DNA of 64,000 bases from Chlorokybus atmophyticus. Lineage: Eukaryota; Streptophyta; Chlorokybophyceae; Chlorokybales; Chlorokybaceae. A program made the translations under genes and the position numbers. Location: positions 72,759 through 136,758 of the forward strand of contig RHPI01003536.1 of NCBI GenBank assembly GCA_009103225.1, in the 5' to 3' direction. Position 1 is the stretch's first letter; every line of letters begins with the position of its first letter. Shown here piece by piece: positions 46,041 to 56,049 of this stretch. The notes beneath the pieces were generated by a model. That model worked only from the letters and a program-made list of their open reading frames with translations, was not told the DNA's origin and searched no databases.

Positions 46041-46710
46041 GGCGATCGCCGCCTCCCTCCGCAACGGCACAGGCCAAACCACCAACAGGGCAGGCAGGCA
46101 GGCAGGCAGGCAGGCAGGTGCTCCAGCTGCTGCTTGCCTGCCTGACTAACCGATGGGTGAATGGTTTTGACTGATTGATGGGTTGGCTGAGAAGGGAACA
46201 ACTGGTTTAAACCACTGCAGTGCGGTTGAAACAAGTTCATCGGAAGGCAACAGCAGGGAAAACCATGGCCCGCCATTGCGCTCGCAAGTGCGTACATAAG
46301 TCGGGAAGACCAATGCAGTGTATATAAGGGGTATGGTACGGTGGCAGCATGCATGGTGTGTATGCACATGTCCACCCAATGCGTAGCTATACCAACATGC
46401 CCAGCCCAGGCTTGATGATGCTTGCTCAGCGCTGTAAGGCACCACCGACTAACTTGTGAAACTGTTCCCAAACTAGCAACACGTTTCACCAATGTTGATC
46501 ACAACAAGTTCAAGAATTGACTCAGCATGCTTGGTGGCGTCGCCCTGCTTCAGTCAACGGTTGCCAATGCAAACGCTATGCATGCGTGAGCATGCATGGG
46601 CATGACACAGGCATAGAAGTGGTTGAAAGCTACATTGTAAACTGAAAACTGTACACGCATTGTTGCTGTGCTGTGCTGTGCTTAGTGCTTGCTTTGCGTT
46701 CTCAGCTGTT
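46041..46710. other. Region between the tandem dehydratase genes
   Basis: Contains a (CAGG)n microsatellite at about 46086-46118. It must hold the promoter of copy A and the 3' end of copy B. No gene seen. Confidence 0.55.
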
Positions 46711-46895
46711 CTAACCGTTGCCGTCCTCGTCAACAGGCTGCTCCCACTCAGGAGGCAGCAGCGCCAGCGCCGTGCCGTCCAGCACGCGAGCGCCAGTCTC
46801 GGCCTTGACACACTGCGTGTCAAACGCCACCCTGTGGACAACAAAGACGCTGTTCATGCTATCCTAAGCACTGTGCTGATACAAGTAAGCAACAA

Positions 46896-46930
<35 letters not shown>

Positions 46931-47566
46931 GAAGGAGCAGCAACAAGAAACATGCTGGCTCACTTCCTGCCGCTTATCTGGTGGATCGCCACCTCCGCTA
47001 TGAGGGCGTCGCCCACGTACACAGGCTCACGGAACCGCAGGGTCTGGTTCAAGTACACGGCACCTGGCTGTGTGCGTAAAGCACACAATAACGTGCTCAG
47101 CATACAAGCACGATGAACTGGCAAACTTGACCGTGTCCGTGTACGAGATGCTTACAAACTGCGTTGCGATAATGGCTGGAAACATGCCGGCGTACAGAAG
47201 CCCGTGCACAATGGGCTTGGCGTAGCCCTGCTCCATGGCAGCTACCTCATCTCTGTGACAGTACACAAACACACGCACAACCACAAGCATAAGTTTGGGA
47301 ATGCGCATGCAACTGTCTCGACTTTCAGCCTGGCCATCACTAGCCAATATGCTACTGCTGCGTCCTTACAGATGGATCGGGTTCCTGTCGGCTGTGAGGG
47401 CTGCAAACTGGGCGACTTGCTCTTGCCCAAACGTCCTCTCCGTCTCGTAGACGTCTCCGATATTCAGCAGCGTCCGCCTGGTGAAGCCTGCTGGCCCGCC
47501 ACCCCCGTTGGCCCCGCCGCCACTGCCAGCAAAGGTCGCCAGGCGCCGCGCCAGCGGCAGCCTCAT
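46711..47566 (-). CDS. HTD2/MaoC-like 3-hydroxyacyl-thioester dehydratase, copy B
   Basis: Tandem paralogue of copy A. Four exons, in transcript order: 47370-47566, 47156-47252, 46964-47067, 46711-46831 (172 residues). The N-terminus MRLPLARRLATFAG is a good mitochondrial presequence, followed by a Gly-rich linker. Hydratase signature TADRNPIHLDEVA, then HGLLYAGMFPAII, PGAVYLNQTLRFREPVY and PPEWEQP. Exons 2 and 3 are the same length as in copy A (97 and 104) and the phases are identical. It keeps the common HG in the active-site helix, so it is the more typical copy. The intron between exons 3 and 4 contains an AAC repeat (about 46884-46931). Divergent from the START-like gene. Confidence 0.86.
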
Positions 47567-48200
47567 GCTTGGGCAAGCGCAACTCACCGGCTCAACGCCA
47601 CTCGGCCTGGCCTGGCCTGGCTTGGCCTGGGTTGGCCTAGTGCAGAACGCCTTGATTATAAGCATACACGACACGTACGGCATGACCTAGCACCCAGCGA
47701 GCATTTTGCAGACAACCTCTCTTGAAGGGTTATTACTACATTGCATGGCGTATATGCTTATAGTAGAACCGGCAGATTGCGTCAGCTTCGCCACGTCTGC
47801 CCTACCATCTCGGCCACTATTGTGCACAATCGCAGTGTAGGAGGCGGAGGCGGAGGCGTGTAAAGACGAGGAGCAGGACCATTGTTTCCTTGTGTTTTCC
47901 TTACTTTCTTTACTGCTTGTCGGACGCCAGTGGTGGAGTTTAGCCGTTTGGCTGCTGCTGCTTACGTTGAGCTGTTGTGCCTGGCCTGGTAGACTGGTTC
48001 AGTCAGCCTTGCTTGTAGAGCATCAGCTCTGGGCTGCGTCACGTGACGTCACTCAGCGGATGGCACTGCGCTGCTTGCCGGTAAGCAGGCTACTGGGTCT
48101 TGGCAGTCAGGCCATGGATTATGTTGTGTGCGTATGTCTGTGTGCGTGGCCAGCTTGACAAAGCTCAAGCCTGGCTTGCCAGGTGCAAACAGCAGTCGCA
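47567..48200. promoter_or_regulatory. Upstream region shared by dehydratase B and the START-like gene
   Basis: 634 bases between divergent starts. Imperfect ggcctggcctgg repeats occur at 47605-47640. No other feature. Confidence 0.45.
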
Positions 48201-50195
48201 ATGGACTTGTCCACGGCGGTGTCGCTCCAGGCTGGTGGTGGCCAGCGCAGACAGCAGCACAGCTCTAGAGGCCTGACGTTCCAGGCTCCCACCGCTGGAA
48301 TGTGCGTATTTGTTTGTTTACTTGCTTGCTTGTTGGGGGGAGAAGNNNNNNNNNNNNNNNNNNNNNNNNNNNNNNNNNNNNNNNNNNNNNNNNNNNNNNN
48401 NNNNNNNNNNNNNNNNNNNNNNNNNNNNNNNNNNNNNNNNNNNNNNNNNNNNNNNNNNNNNNNNNNNNNNNNNNNNNNNNNNNNNNNNNNNNNNNNNNNN
48501 NNNNNNNNNNNNNNNNNNNNNNNNNNNNNNNNNNNNNNNNNNNNNNNGGGGGGAGGGGGCTGTATGTATGTGTATGGCAGTGCTTGTGGGCGCGCGCACG
48601 CGCGTGTGTTGGTTCGTGCGTGTCTTGGTCTGCTCTCCTGTTTGCTGGTCTGCTCGACTTCAGGTGCCTGCGTATTTTGTTTGGGACTTGCTGGCTTTGC
48701 TGCTCAGCTGCTTGCCTGTTTATTTGTGTGTCGTGGGGTAAGTCAGTGTTGTTTGCTGCATGCCTGCGCATAGGAATTGTTGCTGCAAGTACGTCAACTA
48801 CATACTGATTGTTTTATGAGTCCAACACAGGTGTCGCCATGATCACCAATCGGTGTCGTCACTAGTCATGCACATGTACGTTGCTTTTTGGATTGCAATC
48901 TTGACTGAAGCAGACACGACTCTTGCAGAAAAGCAGTAGGTTCCAGTGGGTGGTCCTCCAACAAGCATGCGCAAAGGCTGTCTTTGTCGGCAGCACAGTA
49001 TGACACTGCAGTCACTGAAGATGAGGCACAAGACCAGGGCGTAGTGGGTGAACAGCAGGAAGACTTCGGTGCAAGCAAAAGTGATGACAAGCTTACGGCT
49101 GAGTCCGTAATGGTAAGTGGAGGAGTACTCGTGCTTGTCTTCATTGTGCTGTTGGATGCCTGAGAATGTGCGTGCCTCTTCTGCGCTTGCATTTGCCCAC
49201 AGACTATGAAAACTGTGCGTGCTCTTATGAGAGCGCGTGTGTATTTTTGTGTACCTGTGTCGGTATGTGTTCATGTGTTGTATTGCGCAGGTGGAAGTAG
49301 AAAAGACACAACGCAACGGCCGGCAGTTGCAAGCGACCATCAAAGTGGCTGCGCCACTGCGCTCAGTGTGGTCGTGCCTCACAGACTATGCAAATCTGGC
49401 CGAGTTCATCCCAAGCCTGGCGCAAAACACGGTTCTCCAGGAGCGCAGTGATGGTGCCCGCCTTGAACAGGCAAGCATGACATGCATAAGTATGTTGCTA
49501 CTTGCATGCTACTGTTGATTCTGGTTGAGCCCTATGTCCTTTTCGCCTGCCATCATGCGCACACAAGTGTGCATGTGAGGTGTACACACGTATGCGTGGT
49601 ACGTGCATTTGTGCACAGGCGTGTTGTGTGCGTGCGTAGTTGTGCCCTAGTGCATGTACGCATGTTCATCAGTAAGTGCACTTATAACCATTCTTGCAGA
49701 TTGGTGAACAGTCAGTTGCTTTGGGCATCAAGTTTCGTGCTCGGGTCATCGTCGACGTCCAAGAGTCAGCACCGGCCACTGAAGATGGCAATCATGATAT
49801 TCGCTTCGATATGATTGAAGGCGATTTCCAAGAGTTCTCTGGAGTATGGAGCATGGAGCAGGTTTGCAACACTCCGCTGGGTTTGTTACTCGCATGCTCT
49901 GTTCTCACAACTCACAGTCCTAACATGCTCGGAACTTTTTACAGGATCTATCTTCAGGAGAGAAGCACACTCTTTTGAAATACTCCGTGCTGGTGAGTCA
50001 GTCAACTGTCACAGTTGCGCTTCATGCACGTTGAGTGTTACTGACGGTTATTGCGCGAAGGTGCGGCCGCAGAGATGGCTGCCTGTGGCTCTGGTGGAGG
50101 GTCGAATAAAGCGGGACATGCAGACGAATCTGGTAGCTGTTGCAGCCGAGGCTGTTGCGCGCGCGAGGAACAGTGACGGTGTCCGTGTTGCTTGA
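48201..50195 (+). CDS. START/COQ10-like (polyketide cyclase family) protein, probably plastid
   Basis: Lipid-binding helix-grip (START/Bet v 1-like) protein of the polyketide cyclase/COQ10 group found in plant plastids; ligand unknown. Seven exons: 48201-48301, 48831-48875, 48929-49112, 49291-49470, 49700-49861, 49945-49992, 50061-50195 (284 residues). The first three exons give a Ser/Gln/Arg-rich leader and an acidic linker (residues 1-110). The domain starts at VEVEKTQRNGRQ and shows VWSCLTDYANLAEFIPSLA, ALGIKFRARV, IEGDFQEFSGVWSMEQ and RWLPVALVEGRIKRDMQTNL, matching plant proteins of this class. The intron after exon 4 starts GC (cag|gcaagc); the last exon uses an AAG acceptor. A gap of 202 N lies in intron 1, so a small missing exon is possible. 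Exons 1-3 are less certain than 4-7. Confidence 0.83.
48346..48547. other. Assembly gap (202 N) in an intron
   Basis: Unresolved bases between G-rich flanks (ggggggagaag on the left, a G run on the right), inside intron 1 of the START-like gene. Confidence 0.95.
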
Positions 50196-51808
50196 ACATG
50201 GAGCATTTCTGACTTTTATGATTAATTACATCAACCTGATGGGAACAAGTGAGACACCATTTTTACGTGCTGCATGCGTGATCATGAAAACGAGCTGCAG
50301 CTCTGCAATGGCAGAGCTGTCATCATGGGAGTTGTGACTTCATTACCAACATGCATACTATTCATACAGCATTTAGTGGTTGCTATTGCATGATGGCTTT
50401 GCATGTGAAGAAATGTTGCTGTAACACCGCATCTTGTTTGTGTAGTGGCACACCAGATTTAAAGTTACAACCTCTTCCTATACATACACAAGTGGCATGA
50501 CGTCCAAATAAGCAAGCAACAACCACAACAATAACAACGTGCAGTGGTAGCGTCAGGCACAAATTAGCGTCAGTGTTACGCACCATAATCAAGCAACAAC
50601 CACAACAAGAGCAATGCGCTGGGCCTGACAGCAGCACACCGAACAAAACAGCCAGCAACAAGACGGCTCCGCCCTGGCACAGCAGCGCCACAGTTAGTGA
50701 AGTGCTAAGAAAGAGGCTACATGATTATGCCATTTTATCCGATACCACTTTGTTGCATTTGAACACATGATGTGCATTCAATCTTCGCTCCCTAATAGCC
50801 GGTGGTGGGAAAAGGTAATTGCCATGGTCGGGTATGGTTAAACAGTAAGCAACACGCAGCATGCTATCAACGATTCAATCATAGTACATACCAACAAAGC
50901 CAAGACAACGTCATATGACGTTATTTTATCACAATGATAAATTATTCATTACAAGTGTTGAATGCTTGAGAGTATGAAACCGATACCATGATGTCGTTGA
51001 CCACACCTGACGTACCTTGGCGTATATGTTGATGCACGGGTGCTGTTGAACATTTCATTTCCATCAACAATTAAAGTGCAATGAAGCGTACCACTGTAAG
51101 TGTACAAACATCTTAAATCATGTATGATAACAAGACTTATCGTAATATGCTGGCTAATTTTTGCAATGCCAACCCTCGGCACGCACTTCTCCATTGCACT
51201 CCATGTGCGCCCCATTGGGCACAGTCGACATTCCGATTGTCCGAGCCGATTTCGTTCGTCAATTGCTAGTATCTTATCAACTCATTAATTGCCAGCGGCG
51301 ACAAGACCCATCAGCTGCCAGCGCTTACATCCACCAGTTATGTAAGGGTTGATGGCGGCAAACTGCGCCAACAGCTTTCATAAGGCAACCGTAATGCGGC
51401 AATTGCCAGTGAGTTGCAAGTAAGCGGATTGGCGCGAAAGAGGCGGTGGCACACTCAAGACTGCCAAGCCTTCACCAGACCAACATAAACCGTGTGCATC
51501 CATATGCAAGGACAGTGCTATGACACACAGCAAAGCCAAATACACACGAGGTTGAGGAAGGGGACGGCGGACACAAAGGAGAAGTCAGCGTTAAACTGCT
51601 ACCAAGCAAGCAAAGAATAGTGTGCTAGGCCCTTCAGCAACACTTGCGTGACGTGCGAAGCAGTGGCAAGAAATGTTGACTACTTACAACCTTGTTTTGT
51701 ATACTTTTATTATACTCTCAATGTTGCATCTTCCCACTCTTGTGCTCGGTCTTGCGTACGCGTGCTCGTGCTGTTCACGTGGGTGCGATCACTGCCCCCG
51801 TTTCTTGC
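50196..51808. other. Intergenic region left of the chromovirus
   Basis: No gene recognised in 1.6 kb. Two short CAACAACCACAACAA stretches recur at about 50515 and 50592. Confidence 0.5.
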
Positions 51809-51813
51809 GACGC

Positions 51814-52159
51814 TGTAAAGAGACTAGAGGGGGTGTGCCCCCTCCTCCCTTTAATCCCCTACCCCAACACCACCACCAGCCACGACGCCACCGCCGCCGC
51901 CGCCAGGGGAATCTGCCGGAGCAGAAGATCCCCTGGCTATGGCGGCCGCTGCGTTAGCAGCACCGCCATACGGCTGATATCGACATGAGACTCATGTCTC
52001 ATGTCGATATCAGTGTTACAATTAAGTAACACTACATTAGGGCCTTAACACTAGGTTAACGGCCCTAATATGGCTTAATAGACTGTATAATCCCGTTGGG
52101 ACCCTTATTTAATCCTAAATAAGGGCGGGGAACCTCTATGGAGGTAGCACACCGTTACA
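51814..52159 (-). repeat. 3' LTR of the chromovirus
   Basis: 346 bp, TGTAA...TTACA on either strand. It contains three inverted repeats: an 18-bp perfect stem with a 4-base loop (51974-52013), a 9-bp stem around ttagggcc/ggccctaa (about 52036-52069) and a 9-bp stem cccttattt/aaataaggg (about 52102-52125). Confidence 0.95.
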
Positions 52160-52170
52160 TTCCCCCCCAC
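52160..52170 (-). other. Polypurine tract of the chromovirus
   Basis: On the coding (minus) strand this reads gtgggggggaa, directly before the 3' LTR, the position and composition expected for the plus-strand primer. Confidence 0.8.
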
Positions 52171-52281
52171 TTAGGTTTCAATGTCCTCATTGAAGGGTTA
52201 GCAAAGCCCCACCACGAGTAAAGAAACGAAAGCAGTGAGAGAACCAGGGCCGAAACGGTAAAGATGTCTGCCAGCACCCTT

Positions 52282-55200
52282 TTACCGTTCGCGTGTGGAC
52301 ACCGTACTCCAGTACCCCCGAAGAATCTTTTGGCAGTTGGTAAGATTCCTTTCGGGCTCCCATGTATTGTGTTCAACACCATACCCTTTCCATTTCACCA
52401 AGTAAGACGGCGCGCGTCCGCGCCGGGGCTTACGATGACTTAGGACTGCTTCCACCTCATACTCGAAAGTATCGTCGCCATCCACTGCAACGGGGGGTGG
52501 AGGAGGTTGAACCCGACCGTCAGAACGATACGGTTTCATTACACTCACGTGAAACACATTGTGAATGCGTATTGACTTTGGCAATTCCAAACGATACGCG
52601 TGAGTGCCGACCCGATCAATTACCTTGAAAGGGCCTATCCAGCGAGGGAAAAACTTGCGGGTACCCACTCCCTTAATGGATATGTTTTTGGTACTTAAAA
52701 GCACCGAACAGCCCACATCGTAGCTGGCCTCTCTACGATGCGCATCAGCATGGGCTTTTTGTCTGTCTTGCGCTGCGCGCAGACAGTCCTTTGCCAGCGC
52801 TAGCCTATCCTGCATGGCCGAAGCCATCTCGCGTGCTGCAGGTACGCGAGTTATGTCGGTAGCGGGCAACTTGATGTTCGCAGGACTTAGTGGATGCACT
52901 CCGTAGTTCAAGAAAAACGGAGTTTCCTGCACACTCTCTTGCCAAGCATTGTTAATCGCAAACTCAGCCATTGGGAGATAGATATCCCAGTCAGACTGGT
53001 TTGGACTCACATAATGCCGAATGGTTTCCTCAATCACTTGATTGGCGCGCTCTGTCTGACCATCCGTTTGTGGATGATAAGCTGTGCTCATGTTCTGCTG
53101 AATATGTAAGAAGCTGCATAGCGACTTCCAGAACTGAGACACAAATCGCGGATCGCGATCAGACACAAAGTTGCGAGGCAAACCATGCAACTTAAACACA
53201 GAGGCGACAAAAACCATCGCTAACTCACGGGAGCCTATTTCCGTGCGGCAAGGGACGATGTGAACCATTTTTGTTAAACGGTCCACAAAAACTGCAACCG
53301 CTGTGTGCCCTAATGCTGTCTCAGGGAGCTCAACAATCAGGTCCATACTCACACTTTCCCACTTGCCATCAGGAACAGGCAAAGGTCGCAGCAACCCAGC
53401 GGGTTTCTGACGTAACGGTTTGTCACGCTGACATTTGTCACACGTGTCAACATATTGCTTTACGTCAACAAGCAACGATGGCCACCAGTACAACTGTTGC
53501 GCTGCCTTAGTAGTCTTGCGACCCCCAAAGTGCCCAGCGTACGGTGGATCATGTACTTCAGCTATGCATTTCATGCGCAACCCAGCATGGTTAGGTATCA
53601 CCAAGCAGGCGCCCATATAATACAAGTTGTCTCGTTTGTTAAGCTGTTGCACATTCCCTTGCATCGAGAACCATGGGTCCAAAATATACCCCTGTAAAAC
53701 AGCTTGTACAAACTCATCATTAGGAGGCAATGTACCTTGCGTCGCAAGCAAGTGCGCACGCATAACTGCCAACAATGACGGACAGCGACTCAAAGGATCT
53801 GCCACATTGGTTTTGCCCGGCCGGTATACCCATTCAAAAGTAAACCGCGACAGAAACTCATTCCAGCGAGCTTGCCTACGCGACAAGTTTAGCTGTGTTG
53901 AGAAGTACACCAATGGGTTGTGATCAGTCACTACTGTGAACTGAACTCCTTCCAAGTAGCATCGCCAAGTTTCAAGAGCATGCACTATACCCAGCAACTC
54001 TTGCTCAGTAGTAGTGTAATTCACCTCTGCTGGGATGAATTTTCTACTCTCATAAGCACATGGCCTGCTATCCTGTAGCAATACTGCACCACACCCTAGG
54101 GTGGAGGCATCGCTCACCACAGTGAAGCGCTTATCCCAATTTGGCAGTGCCAACACTGGTGCTGAGGTTAAAGCCAGCTTCACTTGTTGCATAGCAGCTT
54201 CCTGTGCTGCTGTCCAAGAGAATGGGGCATCTTTTCGCAATAGTTTTGTTAAGGGCATCACAGCCGTAGAGTACCCCATCATAAACTTGCGAAAATAGTT
54301 TGCCAACCCCAAGAATGATCGCAACTGATGGATATTCTTTGGTTGAGGCCAATCCTTTACCACTTGCACTTTGCGAGGGTCAGGTTTGACACCCGCACCA
54401 CTCACAATATGCCCCAAGAATGGCAACTCTGTCTTGCCAAAGTCACACTTTGGCAAGTTGGCAAACAAGCGATGTGTTCGCAGTAAAGCAAACACCGCTT
54501 CCAGATGCTTTCTGTGCTCCTCTTTTGTTTTACTGAAGACAATGATGTCATCCAAGTAAACCATAACATGCTTGCCAAGCATGTTATCAAAGATCTTATT
54601 CATTTCCTTCTGAAACACCGCAGGTGCATTTGTCAATCCAAAAGGTAACACTTTGTATTGATAATGACCTGAAGGTGTTCTGAATGCTGTCTTGTAAACA
54701 TCAGAAGGGTGAATACGGATTTGATGATAACCGCTTGTCAAGTCTAGCGTACTGAAGTACGCATTACCCGACAGTTTATCAAACACATCATCAATCCGAG
54801 GTAACGGGTATCGATTCTTTACCGTAATCTTGTTTAGAGCACGATAATCTACACACATGCGCAATTTCCCATTCTTTTTCATCACAAACAAGATGGGTGC
54901 GCCAAAGGGTGAAGAACTCGGTTCAATCAATCCCTTTTCCAATAACTCTTTGATTTGAGTTTCCATTTCCCCCCTCTCATTGGGGCTCAGCCTATATATT
55001 GGCCGAAATGGAGGCTCACTATCAGGAATCAGTGGTATGGTGTGTCCGACACCTCGATCAGGGGGTAAGCCTGGCAACTCATCTGAGAATATGTCCTGAT
55101 ACTTTTCAATGATGTCTGCAACACCTGCCGTACTGCCTGGCACAAAGTCATCAGATGACGTTAAGTGCACAAGGAAAGCCGGTGTGTTTTTACGCAACGC

Positions 55201-56049
55201 ACGCTTCACCTGAAGTGCACTGAGAAGCGCAGGGTCTGTTTGCTTGTGTTCCAAGCTATGCGACCCTTTTACAGACAACGTTACACGCTTACGACCCTTT
55301 TTCACTGTGCACAACCGTGCACCAGTATCCAATGTCATTTTAACATTGTCCTGCCATTCCTGTCCTAGTACCACATCAACACCCATTATGTTGATGGACA
55401 CCACTATGAAGGTGAGATTGGCATGATAATTACCAATCTTTACCTTCATTTTGATTTCTCCTTTCACTGGTAACGTACCCCCAGCACCGGCAGCTGAAAA
55501 TGCTGAGGGTTTACACGCTACTTTATTGCGCACAACCCATTGTTCCTCAATAAAATTGTGCGTTGCACCAGTGTCAATCAAGAACGAACTGGTTATTCCC
55601 TGCATTGTGCCACTAAATGTCCACAACAGAGGCACAACCCGTCCTTGAAATGTAGCCAAGAGTCCGTGACTAATGCGAGGGTTGAGTAAAATTGCTGACA
55701 ATCGCACTGTCCCTGTTTCACGCTTGCTAAATTGCTTTAACACAGTTCCCCCTCGAGTATGTTTCAACCATGGGCCATGATACTTAGGCACCATTACTAC
55801 CACACTCAAAGTTCTGTGTTTACTTTGCAACTCAGTCAAAGTGTGCAACACATTGGTAAGCATGTTAAATTCCACATGTACCAACACACAAGCATTCTCT
55901 TCCACTTTTGCAACGTCAAAAAGTGGCAACTTGCTATGTGTTTGCCATGCGTGTGTCATTACATGCACTTGGGACAGCTCATCAAACCAGTTTGCTAATA
56001 ACACAAGCAACTGGCCATCAACCACTTTTACATCAGTCACGACGTAATC
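52282..56049 (-). CDS. Chromovirus Pol polyprotein
   Basis: About 1255 residues in the same frame as Gag, starting after the TAG at 56050-56052; there is no early ATG, so it is probably made by readthrough of that stop. Domains in order: retropepsin (LIDTGATHNF, then VLGQEW); reverse transcriptase (VLPFGLTNAPAVFQ; YLDDIIVFSK); RNase H (VVSDASTLGCGAVL to DPLSRCPSL); integrase with an HHCC finger (GHFGGRKTT to CDKCQRDK) and catalytic D, D, E in SMDLIVELP, VSDRDPRF and TDGQTERANQ; and a C-terminal chromodomain (YEVEAVLSHRK, YLVKWKGYG, NTWEPERNL). The chromodomain binds methylated histone tails and steers integration. All catalytic residues checked are present. Confidence 0.95.
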   Translation of the reverse strand, partial: DYVVTDVKVVDGQLLVLLANWFDELSQVHVMTHAWQTHSKLPLFDVAKVEENACVLVHVEFNMLTNVLHTLTELQSKHRTLSVVVMVPKYHGPWLKHTRGGTVLKQFSKRETGTVRLSAILLNPRISHGLLATFQGRVVPLLWTFSGTMQGITSSFLIDTGATHNFIEEQWVVRNKVACKPSAFSAAGAGGTLPVKGEIKMKVKIGNYHANLTFIVVSINIMGVDVVLGQEWQDNVKMTLDTGARLCTVKKGRKRVTLSVKGSHSLEHKQTDPALLSALQVKRALRKNTPAFLVHLTSSDDFVPGSTAGVADIIEKYQDIFSDELPGLPPDRGVGHTIPLIPDSEPPFRPIYRLSPNERGEMETQIKELLEKGLIEPSSSPFGAPILFVMKKNGKLRMCVDYRALNKITVKNRYPLPRIDDVFDKLSGNAYFSTLDLTSGYHQIRIHPSDVYKTAFRTPSGHYQYKVLPFGLTNAPAVFQKEMNKIFDNMLGKHVMVYLDDIIVFSKTKEEHRKHLEAVFALLRTHRLFANLPKCDFGKTELPFLGHIVSGAGVKPDPRKVQVVKDWPQPKNIHQLRSFLGLANYFRKFMMGYSTAVMPLTKLLRKDAPFSWTAAQEAAMQQVKLALTSAPVLALPNWDKRFTVVSDASTLGCGAVLLQDSRPCAYESRKFIPAEVNYTTTEQELLGIVHALETWRCYLEGVQFTVVTDHNPLVYFSTQLNLSRRQARWNEFLSRFTFEWVYRPGKTNVADPLSRCPSLLAVMRAHLLATQGTLPPNDEFVQAVLQGYILDPWFSMQGNVQQLNKRDNLYYMGACLVIPNHAGLRMKCIAEVHDPPYAGHFGGRKTTKAAQQLYWWPSLLVDVKQYVDTCDKCQRDKPLRQKPAGLLRPLPVPDGKWESVSMDLIVELPETALGHTAVAVFVDRLTKMVHIVPCRTEIGSRELAMVFVASVFKLHGLPRNFVSDRDPRFVSQFWKSLCSFLHIQQNMSTAYHPQTDGQTERANQVIEETIRHYVSPNQSDWDIYLPMAEFAINNAWQESVQETPFFLNYGVHPLSPANIKLPATDITRVPAAREMASAMQDRLALAKDCLRAAQDRQKAHADAHRREASYDVGCSVLLSTKNISIKGVGTRKFFPRWIGPFKVIDRVGTHAYRLELPKSIRIHNVFHVSVMKPYRSDGRVQPPPPPVAVDGDDTFEYEVEAVLSHRKPRRGRAPSYLVKWKGYGVEHNTWEPERNLTNCQKILRGYWSTVSTRER

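Noticed and set aside
48265-48808. Open frames across the second N gap
   Set aside because: Gap artefacts within an intron.
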